Source: Lathyrus oleraceus (taxonomy: Eukaryota > Streptophyta > Magnoliopsida > Fabales > Fabaceae). Taken from it: a DNA stretch of 64,000 nt. This document shows, piece after piece, positions 10,736 through 22,774 of this stretch. The stretch lies in contig NC_066584.1 in the NCBI RefSeq assembly GCF_024323335.1, positions 421,767,319 to 421,831,318 of the forward strand, written 5' to 3'. The stretch's first letter is position 1; each line of letters starts with the position of its first letter. A program made the position numbers and the translations under genes. The notes beneath the pieces were generated by a model, which was given only the letters and a program-made list of their open reading frames with translations, searched no databases and was not told the origin of the DNA.

Positions 10736-12502
10736 ATGGCCCAGACAAATGAAAGAGACAGTTACAATGCTAAGCCTCCTGTCTTTGATGGAGAGAAATT
10801 CGATTACTGGAAATATAGAATTGAAAGTTTCTTTCTAGGCTATGACGCTGATCTCTGGGACATTGTCACCGATGGATACAAACCTCCTGTAACAGATGCC
10901 GGAGTTGAAGTTCCCAGAAGTAAGATGACAGATGATCAGAAACGCGATTTCAAGAATCATCACAAAGCCAGAACGATACTTCTAAATGCCATATCTTACA
11001 ATGAGTATGAAAAAATCACCAACAGGGAAACAACTAAGGATATACTTGACTCCTTGAGGATGACTCATGAAGGAAACTCTCAGGTCAAAGAAACAAAGGC
11101 TCTGGCTCTAATCCAGAAATATGAAGCCTTCAAAATGGAGGATGACGAAGCTGTAGAGGTAATGTTCTCTAGATTCCAACCTCTTATTGCAGGTCTCAAA
11201 GTACTAGACAAAGGATACACAACTGCAGACCATGTCAAAAAGATAGTCAGAAGCTTGCCAAAGAAGTGGAGACCCATGGTCACTGCCTTAAAGCTTTCAA
11301 AGGATCTGAATAACATTTACCTTGAAGAGCTTGTCAGTTCACTCAGAAGTCATGACATAGAGCTGGAGGAAGATGAGCCTCAGAAGAAGAACAAGTCTGT
11401 AGCATTAAAGTCCAGATCTGAAAGGCGCAAGTCTAACAAACACAAAGCCTTCCAGGCCGAAATAGAAGATGCTGATGACTCTGAACAGGAAGATTCTGAT
11501 GATGAAGAAGAATTGTCCCTCCTGACTAGAAGAGTAAAACAACTCTGGAAAAAGAGGAATGATAACTTCAGGAGACCAAGACCCAGAGGGGATCGATCAG
11601 AATCAACCTCAAAAGGTAAAACTAACAAAGATGTTACTTGTTATGAATGTAAAGGAACAGGTCACTACAGGAATGAGTGCCCCAAGCTAAAGAAAGACAG
11701 TTCCCGAAAAGAAAGCTTCAAGAAAAATTCTCTCAGAACCAAAAAGGGATTGATGGCTACCTGGGATGATAGCGAATCTGACTCATCAGAATCTGACTCT
11801 GATGAACAGGCTAATGTGGCGCTCATGGCCACCACATCTAGGAACACCTCAGATGAAGAATCTGAATCAGAAGAGGTATTTTCTGAACTCTCTCGATCTG
11901 ACCTAGAATCATGTTTGTCTGAAACTCTCAGCTTATATCAGAAACTAAAACAAAAATTTAAAGCTATAAAAGGTGTTCTTGAAGAAACATTTGAAGAATG
12001 TGGCAAACTTGAGAAAACCATTTCAGAACTAAAAGATGAAAACAGATCTTTGACATTAGAAAGAGATGCAACAAAGAAAAATTGCTCAAAATTTGAAGAA
12101 GCGTTATCTCAAGCTCCACAAACTTCAAACACAATAATTTATAAATATGAAAAAGCTTTTCAAAAGTTTCTGAAAAATGGGATAGGGAGGAGTATTATGG
12201 CATCCATGATTTATGGAGTCTGTCAAACCAATAGAAGAGGAATTGGGTATGATCCTAGTGAAGATAAAACTTCTACTAATGACCAACCTAAATCTCCATT
12301 CTCATATCACTACACACACACACAAGAGGAAAAATTTGATAATGCTAGAAAACCCAAAAGACTCTGGGTACCAAAAGATAAGATTGTTTATGTTGCAGAT
12401 ATCTTATGCAGCAAAGTTCAAACACCAGTCATGGTACCTGGACTCTGGATGCTCGTGACACATGACGGGAAGAAAGTCTATGTTCCAAAGCCTGGAACTT
12501 AA
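10736..12502 (+). pseudogene. Copia-1 gag, running into a frameshifted protease start
   Basis: This is the capsid/nucleocapsid polyprotein of a copia element. It starts MAQTNERDSYNAKPPVF. The UBN2-type capsid region follows at about residues 10-200 (FDYWKYRIESFF, YEAFKMEDDEAVEVMFSRF). A zinc knuckle CYECKGTGHYRNEC has C302, C305, H310 and C315, flanked by acidic Ser/Asp-rich stretches, and a coiled-coil-like segment precedes the end. The frame is intact to about codon 565. Near 12420-12437 it leaves the correct frame, because the protease motif WYLDSGCS is read one frame over, and it ends artificially at 12502. Gag itself could still be a full protein. The fusion to pol is broken. Confidence 0.88.
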
Positions 12503-15464
12503 AGATGCTGGATTCGTAGGCTTCGGAGGAGATCAGAAAGGAAGGATCAGAGGCTCCAGAACTATTGGTAATGGTACTCTTCCCTCTATATCTGATGTCC
12601 TTTACGTAGAAGGATTAATGCATAACCTGTTATCCATAAGTCAATTAAGTGATAACGGTTATGATGTAATCTTTAATCAAAAAACATGTAAAGCCATAAA
12701 TCAAAATAATGGTTTTGTCCTATTCACATGCAAGAGGAAAAACAATATTTATAAAATAAACCTTTCTGATTTAAAAGAACAAAATGTGAAATGTCTGATG
12801 TTTGTTCACGAAGAGCAATGGGTATGGCATAGACGCTTGGGCCACATTAGCATGAGGAAATTATCTCAGCTAAATAAACTCGAGTTAGTCAGAGGCCTAC
12901 CTAAGCTGATGTTTTCTTCAGATGCGCTGTGTGAAGCATGTCAGAAAGGAAAATTTTCAAAAACATCTTTCAAAAAGAAAAATATTGTTTCTACCTCTAA
13001 GCCTCTGGAACTTCTTCACATTGATTTATTTGGTCCTGTGAAAACAGCATCAGTCAATGGAAAGAAGTATGGACTAGTCATTGTCGATGATTTCAGTCGC
13101 TGGACATGGGTGAAATTCCTAAAACACAAGAGTGAGTCTCACTCTGTATTCACTAGCTTCTGTTCCAAAGTGCAAAAAGAACTTGACTCTAAAATTGTAA
13201 GAGTCAGAAGTGATCATCGTGGGGAATTTGAAAACATTTTTTTTGAGGAATTATTTGACTCTAATGGAATATCCCATGATTTCTCCTGCCCTAGAACTCC
13301 ACAACAAAATGGAGTTGTAGAGAGGAAGAATAGGACACTCCAAGAGATGGCCAGAACTATGATCAATGAAACAAATGTGGCTAAGCACTTTTGGGCCGAA
13401 GCTGTAAATACAACGTGTTACATTCATGATAGAATCTCCATAAGACCTATTCTGGAAAAGACTCCCTTGAACTGTGTAAAGGAAGGAAACCAAACATTTC
13501 ATATTTTCATCCTTTTGGATGTTCTTGCTTCATCTTAAATACTAAGGAACATCTGAACAAGTTTGATTCCAAAGCACAAAAAGGTATTATGTTAGGATAC
13601 TCAAAACGCTCTAAAGGCTACAGAGTGTACAATACAGAAACCAAAATTGTGGAAGAATCATTTCATGTCAGATTTGATGATAAGCTTGACCCTGAAAAGT
13701 CAAATCTAGTTGCGAAATTTGCAGATTTGGAGATCACTCTTGCAAGATCTGACAAAAAGATTGAAGCTCCAGAAGCAACTGCCATTCAAACTCCTGAAGG
13801 AGCTAACTCCCTAGTAATCCCAAAGAAAGCTAAAAGTCGCCTCAATATATCTGAAGAGTTGATTCTGGGAAATAAGGACGAACCTGTTCGAACTAGATCT
13901 ACCTTCAAGACTTCTGAAGAAACTCCTCTGGGACTAGTATCTCTGATCGAGCCTACGTCCTGTGATGAGGCACTTCAAGATAGTGATTGGGTTCTAGCCA
14001 TGCAAGAAGAGCTAGATCAATTCACAAAGAACGATGTCTGGGATCTTGTTCCTAAGCCCAAAGGCACTCACGTTATCGGAACCAGATGGGTGTTCAGAAA
14101 CAAGCTGAATGAGAAAGGAGAAGTCGTCAGAAACAAAGCTTGACTGGTGGCTCAAGGTTACAGTCAACCAGAAGGTATTGACTACAATGAAACCTTTGCT
14201 CCAGTCGCCAGGTTAGAATCTACTCGCCTACTTGTATCATTCTATCAAATTATATCAAATGGATGTCAAGAGCGCATTCCTTAATGGTTATATATCAGAA
14301 GAAGTGTATGTCAACCAACCTCTAGGTTTTGAAAATCCAAATTATCCAGAACATGTCTTTAAACTTAAAAAATCTTTATATGGACTAAAACAAGCTCCCA
14401 GAGCTTGGTATGAACGATTAAGTAATTTTCTTCTGGAACATAATTTTATCAGAGGGAAAGTTGACACCACACTCTTCTGTAAAAATCTTAACAGTGATCT
14501 CATGATATGCCAGATATACGTTGATGATATCATTTTTGGTTCAGCTAACGCCTCTGTATGTCAAGAATTCTCTGAGCTAATGCAGGAAGAATTTAAAATG
14601 AGCTTAATGCAAGAACTAAAGTTCTTTCTAGGAATTCAAATTAACCAAACTTCAGAAGTCACGTACGTTCATCAAAGCAAATACATAAAAGACGTTCTGA
14701 AGAAATTTGATATGGCTGAATGCAATTTTGCAAAGACTCCCATGCATCCAACCTGCATTCTTGAAAAAGAAGAAGTCAGTAAAAAGGTTTGTCAGAAGCT
14801 CTATCGTGGTATGATAGGCTCCCTTCTCTATCTGACTGCTACTCGCCCTGATATTCTATTTAGTGTTTGTCTCTGTGCCAGATTTCAATCAGATCCTAGA
14901 GAATCTCACTTAACAACAGTTAAGAGAATTTTCAAATATCTGAAAGGAACTCCTAACCTGGGCCTGATGTATGAGAAAACATCAGAGTATAGACTATCTG
15001 GTTTTTGTGATGCAGATTACGCAGGAGATAGATTGGAACGAAAAAGCACATCTGGAAATTGTCAGCTCCTGGGAAACAATCTGATATCCTCGGCCAGCAA
15101 AAGACAATTAACCATTGCCCTGTCCACGGCAGAAGCAGAATACATCTCAGCATCATTAAGCACTACTCAGATGCTCTGGATGAAGAATCAGTTAGAGGAT
15201 CTGCAAATCTTCGAGAGTAACATTCCTATCTTTTGTGATAATACTGCTGCCATTTGTTTAAGTAAGAATCCCATTTTACACTCCAGAGCTAAGCACATTG
15301 AAATTAAACATCATTTTATCAAAGACTATGTTCAGAAAGGGATAGTAACATTGAAATTCATTGATACAAATCATCAATGGGCCGATATCTTTACTAAACC
15401 CTTAGCTGAAGATAGATTCCTATTTATTCTAGAAAATCTGAACATTCAAAACTTCCTTGAATAA
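12420..15464 (+). pseudogene. Copia-1 pol: protease, integrase, reverse transcriptase, RNase H (broken)
   Basis: The protease motif WYLDSGCS at about 12436-12458 is followed at once by TGA (12459-12461), a probable CGA-to-TGA change. Integrase spans about 12800-13480: HHCC region (WHRRLGH, CEACQKGK), then catalytic D in HIDLFG, D in RSDHRGEF and E in VVERKNR, all present. A one-base loss near 13467 shifts the frame; the codons then run at 13589-14143, ending in TGA at 14141-14143 (again CGA to TGA). A further shift near 14225 leads to the reverse transcriptase at 14232-15464: [18 protein letters not shown] (near 14518), then RNase H (FCDADYAGDRL, STAEAEYISA) and KHIEIKHHFIKD. Domain identities are certain. 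At least two frameshifts and two stops make it non-functional. Confidence 0.93.
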
Positions 15465-15953
15465 AATGTGCCTCTGAAGTAGTTAAATGAGACTCTGATG
15501 TAAACACAATGGATTCTGCCTCTGACTCTGATGCTTCTACCAAGATAGAAGTTATCTGAGTTAGAATTCTCCAGGAACCAATCCTTTGGTATTCCTGAAG
15601 ATCAGATAAAGCAAACACGTGGAGTGCCTTGCGTCTGACCTTGGAACTTCTAGACAGTTGTCTAGCAGTAATCAAGGAACAGTCCCTTGAAATCTCCTCG
15701 AGCAGTGTACCAGCTGTTGGGATTAGACATCATTTATGAGCTGTAATCATTTCTCCCTCCAAACAAGGTAACTTGGTTTTTATGCTAAACTCTGATTTGT
15801 GTGTCGTTTTGCATGCGCTCTAATTTGGGTATTTAAACACATTCATTTCACACATTGCACACTTTTCACTCTCACGCACTCTTAAAACCTCAGTTCTCTC
15901 AAGGCATTTCTGCAAGCAGTTCTTCATCTTCATCTCAGTTCTTCATCAACATT
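15465..15953 (+). other. Copia-1 spacer between RNase H and env-like region
   Basis: No coding signal is seen. The stretch lies between the pol stop and the next ATG. An AT-rich part near 15780-15850 with TATTTAAACAC resembles a promoter-like segment, but nothing proves transcription starts here. Confidence 0.5.
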
Positions 15954-18223
15954 ATGGATGCTCAACAACAAGCTGTATACAACCTCTCTCAAGAAATGGG
16001 TTCAAGCGAACAAGTTCAAAGCTCAAGCAACCCAACAGTTACAGGCGTCACCACAACACCAATTTACAAGGAGCCTCACATTCTCGATCGTGAGCCTCAT
16101 ATTCATCTTGCAACGCCCTTTGATAAACTGGAAGTTTTATGTGAATCCTTGGTGGATTTTGATAATATGAAAAGGAATGGCATAGACCTCACTGAAGAAC
16201 TCAACAAACAAGGTTGGGGAAACTACTTTCAACGTCTCTATGGTCCAGTTTACCCAAATCTTGTAAAATAATTCTGGAGATTTGCTGATGCTGATGATCA
16301 CTTCATTGTCTCCTATGTTCTGGGAGTCAAGATGATAATAACTGAGAAGTCCATCGCTGCTTTTCTGAGCATGGAGAAAGATGGAGGCAGAAGAATCTAC
16401 AACATCAATCCCAGGGCGAAATACATATCTCAAGAAATCAATCCAACAATCTTCAAGAAAAACGCGGAAGGAAATCCCTCCAAGAACAAGGAACTACTTC
16501 AGAACCTCCGGGTTTGGCTGAAGATCATTCTGGGTACCATCCATCATCGCCCAACGTCAAACTCCTCAGACTACATCAACACAGATCAGAAATGTATTAT
16601 GTACTGCATTCACAAGGGACTGAAGCTCTGCCTCCCAGCACTTCTCTTCAAATACCTCAGAGACTCCGTACGAGATACCAGAAATCATATGAAGCCCAGA
16701 ACTTACATCCCTCTGGGAAGACTCATCTCAGATGTACTAATAGAAAGTGGTTTCGTGGACCATCTGGTAAAGCTCAGGCTCATGGAGGACATAACAATCG
16801 ACACTGGAAAGCCTCTGAACTCCAAAAATTTGAAGAGCATGGGGATTCTGGATCAGGTTAAAGTTAAACCTACTCTGGACACTTCGTGGGATACCTTAAA
16901 AGATCAGAGGAAAATTCCCCATGGTCTATATCTGTTCTCAAAGGAAGAGCCCTGAGATGTAATCCTCTTCTATCTACAAGGTCTGAAGGACGAAGGAGTA
17001 GATATCTCTGACTTCATTTTAAGCGATCTACCAGATAAAGCTCCAAACTTCGTGAGGCATAAAAGAGGTCCCTCTGAGAAGACATCGCAGGCGAAGAAAG
17101 CAAAACTAGGAGAATCCTCTGGATCAAGACCTCCAGCACCTTTGCATGAGCCTTCTGGTAAGTCTGTCTCTCTTGCTCCCTCTGCACAAACACATCAAAT
17201 TGCTTCTTCTATCCCTCAACCAACACCCATATACACTCAATCTGAAACCTCCCCTTCAACCACCAGAACATCTCAGCAACCATCACAAAAATTCAACCTT
17301 GCCACCACCACCTTACCCTTATCTGAAGCTGAAAAGCTAAATGAAACCACCTCTTCATCCTCTTCCCCAGAATCACCCCCATACTTCATCATCTCATCTG
17401 ACATAGAATTCTCTAACCCTTCTTCTCCCACTCTAGCTAACTTCAGACTCAGAACCTTGCCTCACAACAACCACAACAAAACCCACCTGAACCTGAAGTA
17501 ACCTCACCACCCACAAAACAACCAAACCTAACACCATCTGCCATTCAACCCTCTGACCTAAACACTTCTGACACACCTCCACCAAACACTTCCGCTGAAC
17601 CACAAACTCTCAACCTAAGCCCTCCCACTTCTTCACCTCTACCATCTGAACCACAAAACTCCCTGCCAACCCTAGAGGAAGCAACTATGTTGTTTGCAGG
17701 AGCATCAGTTGAAAAGGTCAAGTCTCTGACCATCAACTCTGGCATCAGTGATGATCCTTCCTCTGTTAGGACACACTAGAACAGAGTTATTGGCTGGATG
17801 ACCTCTGAGACCTTTAAACTGAAGAACCTCTCTGAGCAAGTCAGAAACGACTTCATCAGAGACGCTAAGGCAAGACTACAGGAGCGCTTAGCCAGAGAAG
17901 CTAAGGAACATGCCAGAAAGGAAGCAGAAGAACGAGCAAGGCAAGAAGAAATTCAAAGGGTTAAGGAAGCTGAAGCCAAAGCTCTTGTTGACGCTGCTGC
18001 TGCCGCTACTGAAGCTGAAGCTCTCCGTGCTGAAGAACAGAATGCTCTGACTCAGGGGGAGTCCTCTACCTTTGTCCCTCTGGTTCTCAAGACCCTTGAG
18101 GAGCTTCAGAAAGAGCAGAAGGAAGTCTGAGCCAGATTGGTTCAATAGGACCCAGTCAACGCCAACATCCAGAATCTACTGACCCAACTGCTTCAAAGGA
18201 TGCCTCCTCCTCCCAACCCTTAG
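15954..18223 (+). pseudogene. Copia-1 env-like ORF (SIRE/Maximus type), broken
   Basis: This is the extra coding region that SIRE/Maximus copia elements carry after RNase H; its function is unknown. The start is MDAQQQAVYNLSQEMG. An N-terminal globular part follows (RVWLKIILGTIHHRP, YIPLGRLISDVLIESGF), then a long Pro/Ser/Thr-rich stretch (about 17100-17690) and a charged coiled-coil (AKARLQERLAREAKEHARK, about 17860-18030). It is interrupted by TAA 16269, TGA 16953, a frameshift near 17450-17500, TAG 17777 and TGA 18128; the last in-frame stop is TAG at 18221. I see no clear signal peptide or membrane span, so calling it an envelope protein rests on position in the family only. Confidence 0.78.
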
Positions 18224-18635
18224 GCACCTAGGATTCTTTTTGCTTATTGTTATATGTTTCTGCTTGTTTTTTGCTCTCTGTTGTTTATGCTTTTATTTGG
18301 ATATATACATATTTTTCCTTTCCTTTATCTTTGCTAAGTCTTTTTGATTATGACAAAAAGGGGGAGAAATAAAAACAACTCTGATGAAAACATATCTAAA
18401 TCCTTCAGTACTCTGCAAACATATTATTCAATAAAAATCTATCTAACCCTCTTTGACTCAGAAATTTGCAGAAGAGTATCTAGAAACATCATTGCATGGA
18501 AGCTCTGGTAAGAACTTTTGAACTCCCAGGCTTATCTCAGGGGGAGTCCACTTCTATCTGATCTGATAAATTCTTATCTCTGAATGTTTCATCTAGTAAT
18601 TAAGTTTGTTTTGTCATCATCAAAAAGGGGGAGAT
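18224..18635 (+). other. Copia-1 3' untranslated region with two polypurine tracts
   Basis: The stretch is non-coding. GACAAAAAGGGGGAGA occurs near 18350-18366, and CAAAAAGGGGGAGATTG ends at the LTR near 18620-18635. The second is the LTR-adjacent tract. The first, about 270 bp upstream, is a near copy. Duplicate tracts of this form are typical of SIRE/Maximus. Confidence 0.8.
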
Positions 18636-19614
18636 TGTAAGAACAAAATTAGTTCTACAATAGATTTCAGGATTTTGATGATAACAAATGATGAAACCAA
18701 AAATGGCACCCTAACGAAATTTCTCTAAGTGTGCAGGACTCTGAACAAGAACAAAGGAATTTGATCGCTTTATAAAATACAGAATCGAATCAGATACAAA
18801 GTACCAGAAGATCAGAAGCATCTGAAGAAGAAGCGCACTCTAGAAGTTCTGACTCTGAGTAAAACAGCATAGCAGAATACCAGAAGCTCTAAACTTCCTC
18901 TAGAATCAACTCTGATGATCTAAAAGACCAGGACTATCAAAAGCTCTGATGTAACTTCAACACAATCTCAGACTAACAGAGATAACGTAGATTCTGACGA
19001 AGAATCTCCTAATCCAGAAAGAGTAACGGAAACAACAACTTCAAATGGAAAGAAAGTATATTTGGAAAGAAGTTATTTAGGGAGACAAATTGGTTATGGC
19101 AAGAAACACAGAAGTAATGGCGTTAAACTCTCATCAAAGACAAATATTCTGCCATCACTACAACGACCTTTTCACCACTATATAAAGGGCGACATACTTC
19201 ATTGAGAGAAACACCTGAACGCACAGAATACTCTACTCTCTCTTAGTTTTTCACGAGCTGTTGCGCATACGTGAAAACACTTGCTTGCTCTATTTGCTGT
19301 AATATTTGCTTAACCTTAGAAGCACTTTAGATTACAAATTCCTTTTGCTTAAATTGATTTTGTTCCTCAAGTGACTCTACGTAGTCTGTATACTTGGGAG
19401 GACTAAGAGATCTTTCTCTTACACATTGGTTGTAATAAGCTTTCAAGATTAGTGGATTAAGTCCTTTTTGAAGGCGAAATCACCTTGGCCGGGTGGACTG
19501 GAGTAGCTTTGTGTTATAAGCGAACCAGTATAAAATCCTGTGTGTTCTTATTCTGCAAAAGCGCTTATTTTCCAAAACAATTCAAACCCTCCTTTCTTGT
19601 TTTTCTCACCTTCA
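18636..19614 (+). repeat. Copia-1 3' LTR, 979 bp, complete
   Basis: It begins TGTAAGAACAAAATTAG after the polypurine tract and ends ...CTCACCTTCA. Its last 318 bp match the 5' LTR fragment. A likely promoter element, CACTATATAAAGGGC, lies near 19174-19189. The next bases, TGGGT (19615-19619), are Ogre-C sequence and would be one copy of the target duplication. Confidence 0.93.
19174..19189 (+). promoter_or_regulatory. Copia-1 LTR TATA box
   Basis: TATATAAAG sits in the 3' LTR about 425 bp before its end, a good position for a copia U3 promoter. The matching part of the 5' LTR is outside the window. Confidence 0.6.
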
Positions 19615-20384
19615 TGGGTTGCAAAGACGACGCCATGTCCAATGTGCTGGTGGACAATAGGTCATCACTGAAAGTATTGCCAAAAACCACTCTCTCAAAA
19701 CTGTCACATCAAGGGCCTCCCATGAGGCAGAGTGGGGTAATTGTGAAGGCTTTCGATTGGTCTCGCAAAACTGTGATTGGAGAAGTTGATCTCCCAATAA
19801 AAATCGGACCGAGTGATTTCCAGATTACCTTCTAGGTTATGGATATTCACCCCTCGTAGAGTTGTCTCTTAGGCAGACCATGGATTCATGAGGCGGGCGC
19901 CGTGACATCCACCCTACACCAGAAACTGAAATTTGTGAAGAATAAGAAGCTGGTGGTGGTAGGGGGAGAAAAGGCTCTCCTGGTTAGCCATTTGTCTTCC
20001 TTCTCATATATAGATACTGAGGATGAAGTTGGAACTCCTTTCCAAGCTTTATCTATTGCTGAGCCTGTTGAGAAGAGAACTCCTTCATTTGCTTCCTACA
20101 AAGATGCAAAGTTGGCCATTGAGCGTGGTGCAACTGCTGGTTTAGGGAAAATGATTGAGTTAGAAGACAACAAGTCTCGGGCTGGCATAGGTTATTCGTC
20201 TAGGGTCTTCAACACGCAAGGGTTGTTCAAGAGTGGAGGGTTCATCCACACCAGTTAAGGCGAGGAAGTTGCTGCCGTTCTAGAGGAAGACGAACAGGAT
20301 TCTGGTAACTTCGTCATCCCTGGGGGAATCTGCAATAATTGGATCGCTGTGGACATTCCAACAGTTATCCATAAGTCAAAGTAA
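19615..20384 (+). pseudogene. Ogre-C aspartic protease and C-terminal gag-pro remnant
   Basis: This matches the protease end of Ogre-D gag-pro (from about 42022). The active-site motif DTGSS of Ogre-D is DNRSS here, so the flap/active-site Thr-Gly is lost. In-frame stops are TAG 19833, TAG 19857 and TAA 20256; the family's own stop TAA is at 20382. Matching landmarks include GPPMRQSGV, GEVDLPIKIGPSDFQ and LHQKLKFVKNKKLVVVGGEK. The 5' part is missing because Copia-1 inserted here. It is non-functional. Confidence 0.92.
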
Positions 20385-20642
20385 TGTTCATTGTGTTTAA
20401 AAAACCTCCTCCCATGCCAAAAGGAGGAGTGATGACATTGTTGGCGCATAAATATAATGATATTTTCATTCAATAAATTCATGTTAAATGTTTGTTTTCA
20501 AATTGTTTTCCCTTTTCGCTTTTTGCATGAAATTGGTGATCACATAAAACCTAAAAAATAGAATAAAATCAATCTTTTCATCTGCATAATGATTTTCCTT
20601 GTTTGAATTCTAAAGCTTTTTATATCCAAAATCATTATGCAG
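20381..20642 (+). other. Putative intron between protease and reverse transcriptase, Ogre-C
   Basis: A GT (A/GTAATG) lies at 20381, overlapping the gag-pro stop, and an acceptor TTATGCAG ends at 20642 after T-rich sequence. Removing these 262 bases joins ...TCA AA to G TTG ATC AAA, so gag-pro continues in frame into pol without the stop. Ogre elements are reported to carry an intron at this place. The exact sites are my inference. Confidence 0.65.
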
Positions 20643-21763
20643 GTTGATCAAACCCATTGAACATAATGACCTAATACCATCTCCCAACTTCGAATTCCCT
20701 ATATTTGAGGCGGAAGAAGATGACGTTGAAGAGATTCCTGACGAGATTACTCGTCTACTTGAGCATGAAGAGAAGATCATTCAGCCGCATCTTGAGAATC
20801 TGGAAACAGTCAACTTGGGGGCTGAAGATTGTGTGCGAGAAGTGAAGATTGGGGCACTCCTGGAAGAATCTGTTAAGAAGGGGTTGATTGAATTGCTACA
20901 AGAATACGTCGATGTCTTTGCCTGGTCATATGAAGACATGCCTGGTCTAGATACTGATATTGTGCAACATTTCTTACCCTTGAAGCCTGAGTGCGTGCCT
21001 GTGAAGCAGAAGCTCAGAAGAACTCATCCTGATATGGCAGTAAAGATCAAAGAGGAGGTTTAGAAGAAAATTGACGCGGGGTTTCTGGTAACTTCTACAT
21101 ATCCTCAATGGGTGGCCAATATTGTACCCATGCCTAAGAAAGACGGAAAGGTCTGAATGTGTGTGGACTATAGAGACTTGAATAAAGCTAGTCCGAAAGA
21201 TGATTTTCATCTACCACATATTGATATGTTAGTAGACAATACAACTAAATTCAATGTCTTCTCATTTATGGATGGAGAAGACAACATTCATCACACCTTG
21301 GGGAACATTCTGTTATCGAGTGATGCCCTTCGGTTTGAAGAACGCTAGAGCCACGTATCAACGGGCTATGACCACCTTGTTTCATGATATGATGCAGAAG
21401 GAGATCGAGGTATATGTTGATGATATGATCGCTAAGTCAAGAACGGAAGTTGAACATGTAGAGCACTTGTTGAAGCTTTTTTAACGTTTGAGGAAGTACA
21501 AGCTTCGTCTGAATCCCAACAAGTGTACATTTGGAGTCCGTTCTGGCAAGTTATTGGGCTTTATTGTTAGTGAAAGAGGTATTGAGGTTGATCCTGCAAA
21601 GGTCAAAGCAATACAAGAGATGCCTGCGCCCAAAACTAATAAGCAAGTCCGAGGTTTTTATGGCCGCTTGAATTATATTTCCAGATTCATATCCCACCTG
21701 ACTGCCACATGTGCCCCGATATTCAAGCTCCTCCAGAAAGATCAGTCCCATGATTGGACCTAG
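20643..21763 (+). pseudogene. Ogre-C reverse transcriptase (broken)
   Basis: This is the RNA-dependent DNA polymerase of the element. A leader (KPIEHNDLIPSPNFEFP, then acidic) precedes the polymerase: MCVDYRDLNKASPKD, SFMDG, FGLKNARATYQRAMT, YVDDMIAKS (about 21412-21438), RLNPNKCTFGV, LGFIVSERGIEVDPAK. About 14 residues after SFMDG (the segment before KTTFITPWGTF) are deleted near 21275-21285, which also shifts the frame. Stops are TAG 21061, TGA 21154, TAA 21482 and TAG 21761. Identity is certain; inactivity follows from the deletion and stops. Confidence 0.93.
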
Positions 21764-22333
21764 GATTGCCAGAAAGCTTTCGATAGTATCAAAGAGTATC
21801 TGTCTAAGCCTCCGATCCTGTCTCCGCCTGTAGAAGGAAGACCTTTGATTATGTATCTGACCGTTCTTGAAGACTCAATGGGTTGTGTCCTGGGTCAGCA
21901 AGACGAATCAGGGAAGAGAGAATATGCTATTTACTACCTAAGCAAGTAGTTCACTGATTGTGAGTCTCGATACTCAATGCTTGAGAAAACATGTTGTGCT
22001 TTGGCTTAGGCTGCTAAGCGCTTACGCCAGTATATGATAAATCATACGACTTGGTTGATATCCATAATGGATCCAATCAAGTACATCTTCGAGAAGCCCG
22101 CTTTAACAGGGAGAATTGCCCGTTGGCAGATGTTGTTATCTGAGTATGATATTGAGTATCGAGCTTAGAAGGCTATTAAAGGTAGTATCTTGGCTGATCA
22201 TTTGGCACATCAGCCTATTGAAGATTATCAGTCAGTTCAGTATGACTTCCCGGATGAGGAAATTCTGTATTTGAAAGTGAAAGATTGCGATGAGCCTACA
22301 CTTGATGAAGGGCCAGAGCCTGGTTCCAGATAA
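21764..22333 (+). pseudogene. Ogre-C first RNase H (gypsy-type), broken
   Basis: This is the standard Ty3/gypsy RNase H after reverse transcriptase, which would degrade RNA in RNA-DNA hybrids. Landmarks are PLIMYLTVLEDSMGCVLGQ, DCESRYSMLEKTC and ARWQMLLSEYDIEY. Stops are TAG 21947, TAG 22007, TAG 22166 and TAA 22331. Three of the four are TAG at places where the family has Gln or Trp codons. Confidence 0.88.
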
Positions 22334-22336
22334 AGT

Positions 22337-22765
22337 ATGGTGTTTGATGGCGCTGTAAATCAGTATGGAAATGGTATTGGGGCCGTGATTATTACTCCTC
22401 AGGGCGCGCATATTCCTTTTATAGCAAGGCTAACTTTCAAATGCACGAATAATATGGCTGAGTATGAGGCCTGTATTATGGGATTGGAGGAATGTATTGA
22501 TCTAAGGATCAAGCATCTTGATGTATATGGTGATTCGGCCCTCGTTGTTAATCAGATTAAGGGTGAGTGGGAAACGAATCAGCCCGGCCTCATCCCATAC
22601 AGAGATTATGGGAGGAGGATTTCAACATTCTTTACTGAGGTTGACTTCCATCATATTCCTCGAGATGAGAATCGGATGGCAGATGCTCTTGCTACACTTG
22701 CTTCGATGATTGTGGTAAGACTTTGGAATGAAGTTCCCAACATCACTGTAATGCGCCTGGACTGA
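22337..22765 (+). pseudogene. Ogre-C second RNase H (archaeal-type, aRNH)
   Basis: Tat-lineage gypsy elements carry an extra RNase H between the first one and integrase. All four acidic positions appear present: D in MVFDGAVN, E in NNMAEYEACIMGLEE, D in VYGDSALVVNQI and D in NRMADALATLASM. The domain is open over 142 codons and ends at TGA 22763, just before integrase. It is the best preserved part of this pol but cannot be reached by translation through the stops upstream. Confidence 0.85.
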
Positions 22766-22774
22766 CCAACTCAT

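Larger units (their letters stand above)
10336..19614 (+). mobile_element. Copia-1: SIRE/Maximus-type Ty1/copia element, 5' LTR truncated in this window
   Basis: The order is LTR end, tRNA-Met PBS, gag, protease/integrase/reverse transcriptase/RNase H, env-like region, duplicated polypurine tracts, LTR. Integrase precedes reverse transcriptase, which defines copia. The env-like region after RNase H and the AAAAAGGGGGAGA tracts fit SIRE/Maximus. The 5' LTR begins abruptly where Ogre-B ends. About 661 bp of it should lie left of the window, giving a predicted full length near 9.9 kb. The 3' LTR runs directly into the Ogre-C protease sequence, so Copia-1 is nested in Ogre-C. All reading frames after gag are broken, so it is defective. 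Confidence 0.92.

Noticed and set aside
15954..18223. Envelope gene of an integrated virus
   Set aside because: Position and neighbours are those of a SIRE/Maximus copia element, and no signal peptide, cleavage site or membrane anchor is visible.
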